A stretch of DNA of 17,829 nt, from contig JAJYOQ010000025.1 in the NCBI GenBank assembly GCA_021796135.1, forward strand, positions 1 through 17,829, read 5' to 3'. How positions within the stretch are numbered: the first letter of the stretch is position 1; each line of letters starts with the position of its first letter. Position numbers and translations under genes: made by a program. A model generated the notes under the pieces. It saw only the letters and a list, made by a program, of their open reading frames with translations, had not been told where the DNA came from and searched no databases. This document shows, piece after piece, positions 16,933 through 17,829 of this stretch. This DNA comes from Bacteroidota bacterium (GTDB lineage: Bacteria; Bacteroidota; Ignavibacteria; Ignavibacteriales; Ignavibacteriaceae).

Positions 16933-16964
16933 TTTAATTTTGGATTTTGAGTGCTGAATTTTGA
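16930..16964. repeat. Degenerate 7-bp tandem repeat (ATTTTGR units)
   Basis: Five consecutive heptads read AATTTTA, ATTTTGG, ATTTTGA, GTGCTGA, ATTTTGA. Units 2, 3 and 5 share ATTTTGR in exact 7-bp register; unit 1 is a near match and unit 4 has diverged. Translated on the minus strand it gives the low-complexity NSKFSTQNPKLKL that would start an over-long acyl-CoA dehydrogenase. It is best read as non-coding spacer DNA upstream of the promoter. The remainder of 16965-17041 shows no feature. Confidence 0.45.
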
Positions 16965-17041
16965 GTTCAAAGAAAAAGAAATATTACTAATGCGTAGAAG
17001 TATAATGTAAACTATTTTAATATTAAGTTGAAAATACTATC

Positions 17042-17068
17042 TTTGGGGTGCAAAAATTTAATTATAAA
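17042..17068 (+). promoter_or_regulatory. Candidate promoter for tRNA-Ser
   Basis: TTTG (17042-17045) and TATAAA (17063-17068) are 17 nt apart, about 17 nt upstream of the mature tRNA 5' end. The layout resembles the element pair upstream of tRNA-Leu in this window. Confidence 0.35.
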
Positions 17069-17085
17069 TAATAGTTTTTCAGCAC

Positions 17086-17174
17086 GGAGAGGTGGGTGAG
17101 TGGCTGAAACCAACGGTTTGCTAAACCGTCGTACGGGTTAAACTGTACCCCGGGTTCGAATCCCGGCCTCTCCG
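17086..17174 (+). tRNA. tRNA-Ser (anticodon GCU)
   Basis: An 89-nt class II tRNA that decodes AGC and AGU. The acceptor stem GGAGAGG/CCTCTCC is perfectly paired, and the discriminator is G as usual for serine. The anticodon stem ACGGT/ACCGT closes the loop TTGCTAA with GCT at 34-36. The variable arm is long (GTACGGGTTAAACTGTAC, stem GTAC...GTAC), and the T arm is CCGGG-TTCGAAT-CCCGG. CCA is not encoded. It stands alone, with a terminator 15 bp downstream. Confidence 0.97.
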
Positions 17175-17188
17175 CTCTACAATTAAAG

Positions 17189-17229
17189 ACCTTGACTATT
17201 GCAAAAACAAGCAGTTTTCAAGGTTTTTT
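17189..17229. terminator. Rho-independent terminator between tRNA-Ser and the histidine kinase
   Basis: Arms CCTTGA (17190-17195) and TCAAGG (17218-17223) pair, with an inner TGC/GCA pairing after small internal loops. A T-run (17224-17229) follows on the plus strand, suited to tRNA-Ser. On the minus strand the stem is followed by TCTTTAATT, so it may also end the convergent histidine kinase transcript. Confidence 0.7.
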
Positions 17230-17265
17230 ATTATTATGCATCAAATATTATAAACTGTATTTTGA

Positions 17266-17829
17266 TTAGTTTAAAATCTTTGCGATTTTTACTGTAAACT
17301 TGGTTCCTTCATCTAGCTTACTTTCGAGTGATATCTCGCCTTTATGTATTGCTACATATTGTTTTACTATACTTAGTCCTAAACCATAACCTTTAATCTT
17401 ATCGCTGTTTTTTGCCCTGAAGAACGGTTCGAATAATTTTTTCTGATCTTCTGCTGGTATCCCCATTCCGTTATCTTGAATCGTAAATTTTATAAACTCT
17501 TCTGACTCTTCAACCCTCAGATATACTTCTCCTCCGTTCGGTGAATATTTTATTGCATTACTTAAGAGATTGCTGATTATGTGATTTAATAATTTTGAGT
17601 CCCCTACGATTTCTTTGTTTGAAAGCTTGTATTCATATATAATATTTTGATTCTCTAATGCCTGTACTTTTATCTGTTCTATTATTTCTGCACATAAGCT
17701 ATCCAAGTCAAATTTCTTTAGATTTAATTCAATTTTTCCCCTATCGCTCCTGCTTAATGTCAAAACTTCATCAAGTAAAGAAGTTAATACCTGTACTGAG
17801 TTCTGAATCCTATTAATATGGGTTAAGAC
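17266..17829 (-). CDS. Sensor histidine kinase, C-terminal part (gene continues past the window end)
   Basis: The last 187 residues of a two-component sensor kinase; the frame stays open through 17829, so the start and sensor domain lie outside. The visible part begins in the second helix of the HisKA dimerisation domain (VQVLTSLLDEVLTLSRSDRGK, in two overlapping stretches), so the phospho-acceptor His is just upstream and not seen. A canonical HATPase_c domain follows: N-box SNLLSNAIKYSP, G1 DNGMGIP, F-box LFEPFFR and G2 GYGLGLSIVKQYV. The protein ends soon after this domain (EGTKFTVKIAKILN), so no receiver is attached. An apparent start at TTG 17763 is internal, not the true start. It converges on tRNA-Ser across a shared terminator. 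Confidence 0.9.
   Translation of the reverse strand, partial: VLTHINRIQNSVQVLTSLLDEVLTLSRSDRGKIELNLKKFDLDSLCAEIIEQIKVQALENQNIIYEYKLSNKEIVGDSKLLNHIISNLLSNAIKYSPNGGEVYLRVEESEEFIKFTIQDNGMGIPAEDQKKLFEPFFRAKNSDKIKGYGLGLSIVKQYVAIHKGEISLESKLDEGTKFTVKIAKILN

Noticed and set aside
17761..17763. TTG at 17763 as the start of the last histidine kinase
   Set aside because: The same frame continues through the HisKA helix to the window edge, so the TTG is an internal Leu codon.
1..17829. CRISPR array, insertion sequence, prophage or defence island
   Set aside because: No regularly spaced repeats, transposase, integrase or phage gene is present; the tRNAs are not followed by integrases or direct-repeat attachment sites.

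Overview
This AT-rich window (clearly well below half G+C) reads as an ordinary chromosomal segment of a member of the Bacteroidota/Ignavibacteriota (FCB) group. The reasons are protein style (a YwbE-family protein, a multi-receiver hybrid kinase, an S9 peptidase with a Sec signal, a glutaryl-CoA-dehydrogenase-like enzyme), mostly weak Shine-Dalgarno sequences, and several upstream regions carrying TTTG-(19-21 nt)-TAnnTTTG-like elements, the promoter type of the Bacteroidota primary sigma factor. An Ignavibacteria-like host is my best guess, but this is inference without a phylogeny.

Layout. Bases 1-169 hold no gene, only an 8-bp-arm palindrome. Three genes follow on the minus strand: a secreted S9 peptidase (170-2158), a YwbE-family protein (2241-2435), and an RhlE-type DEAD-box helicase (2407-3721) broken by one extra base in an A8 tract. 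A divergent 281-bp promoter region leads to plus-strand genes: a hybrid sensor kinase with three receiver domains (4003-6357), glutamyl-tRNA synthetase gltX (6455-7918) and, 26 bp later, a DeaD/CsdA-type helicase (7945-9573). Glutaminyl-tRNA synthetase glnS (9597-11285, minus) converges on it. A plus-strand tRNA-Leu(CAA) (11505-11590) then converges on a minus-strand cluster. In transcription order that cluster is acyl-CoA dehydrogenase (from 16874), IMP dehydrogenase guaB, a GT4-like glycosyltransferase, and purD (ending at 11609). Its gaps are 28 and 31 bp, followed by a 4-bp overlap. Beyond its promoter lie a plus-strand tRNA-Ser(GCU) and the 3' part of a minus-strand histidine kinase that runs off the window.

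How the genes fit together. Much of the content is translation and RNA maintenance: two aminoacyl-tRNA synthetases, two DEAD-box helicases and two tRNAs. Direct charging of both Glu and Gln is encoded here. The second theme is purine synthesis: guaB makes XMP for GMP, and purD catalyses step two of the de novo pathway. These two are co-transcribed with a glycosyltransferase and an acyl-CoA dehydrogenase that have no obvious role in purine metabolism. No gap between genes exceeds about 300 bases. I see no CRISPR array, insertion sequence, prophage or defence island, and no convincing new multi-gene system. The items most worth a second look are the helicase frameshift at a homopolymer, the degenerate ATP-binding boxes of the hybrid kinase, an A.C mismatch in the tRNA-Leu acceptor stem, and a terminator hairpin that contains the purD stop codon.
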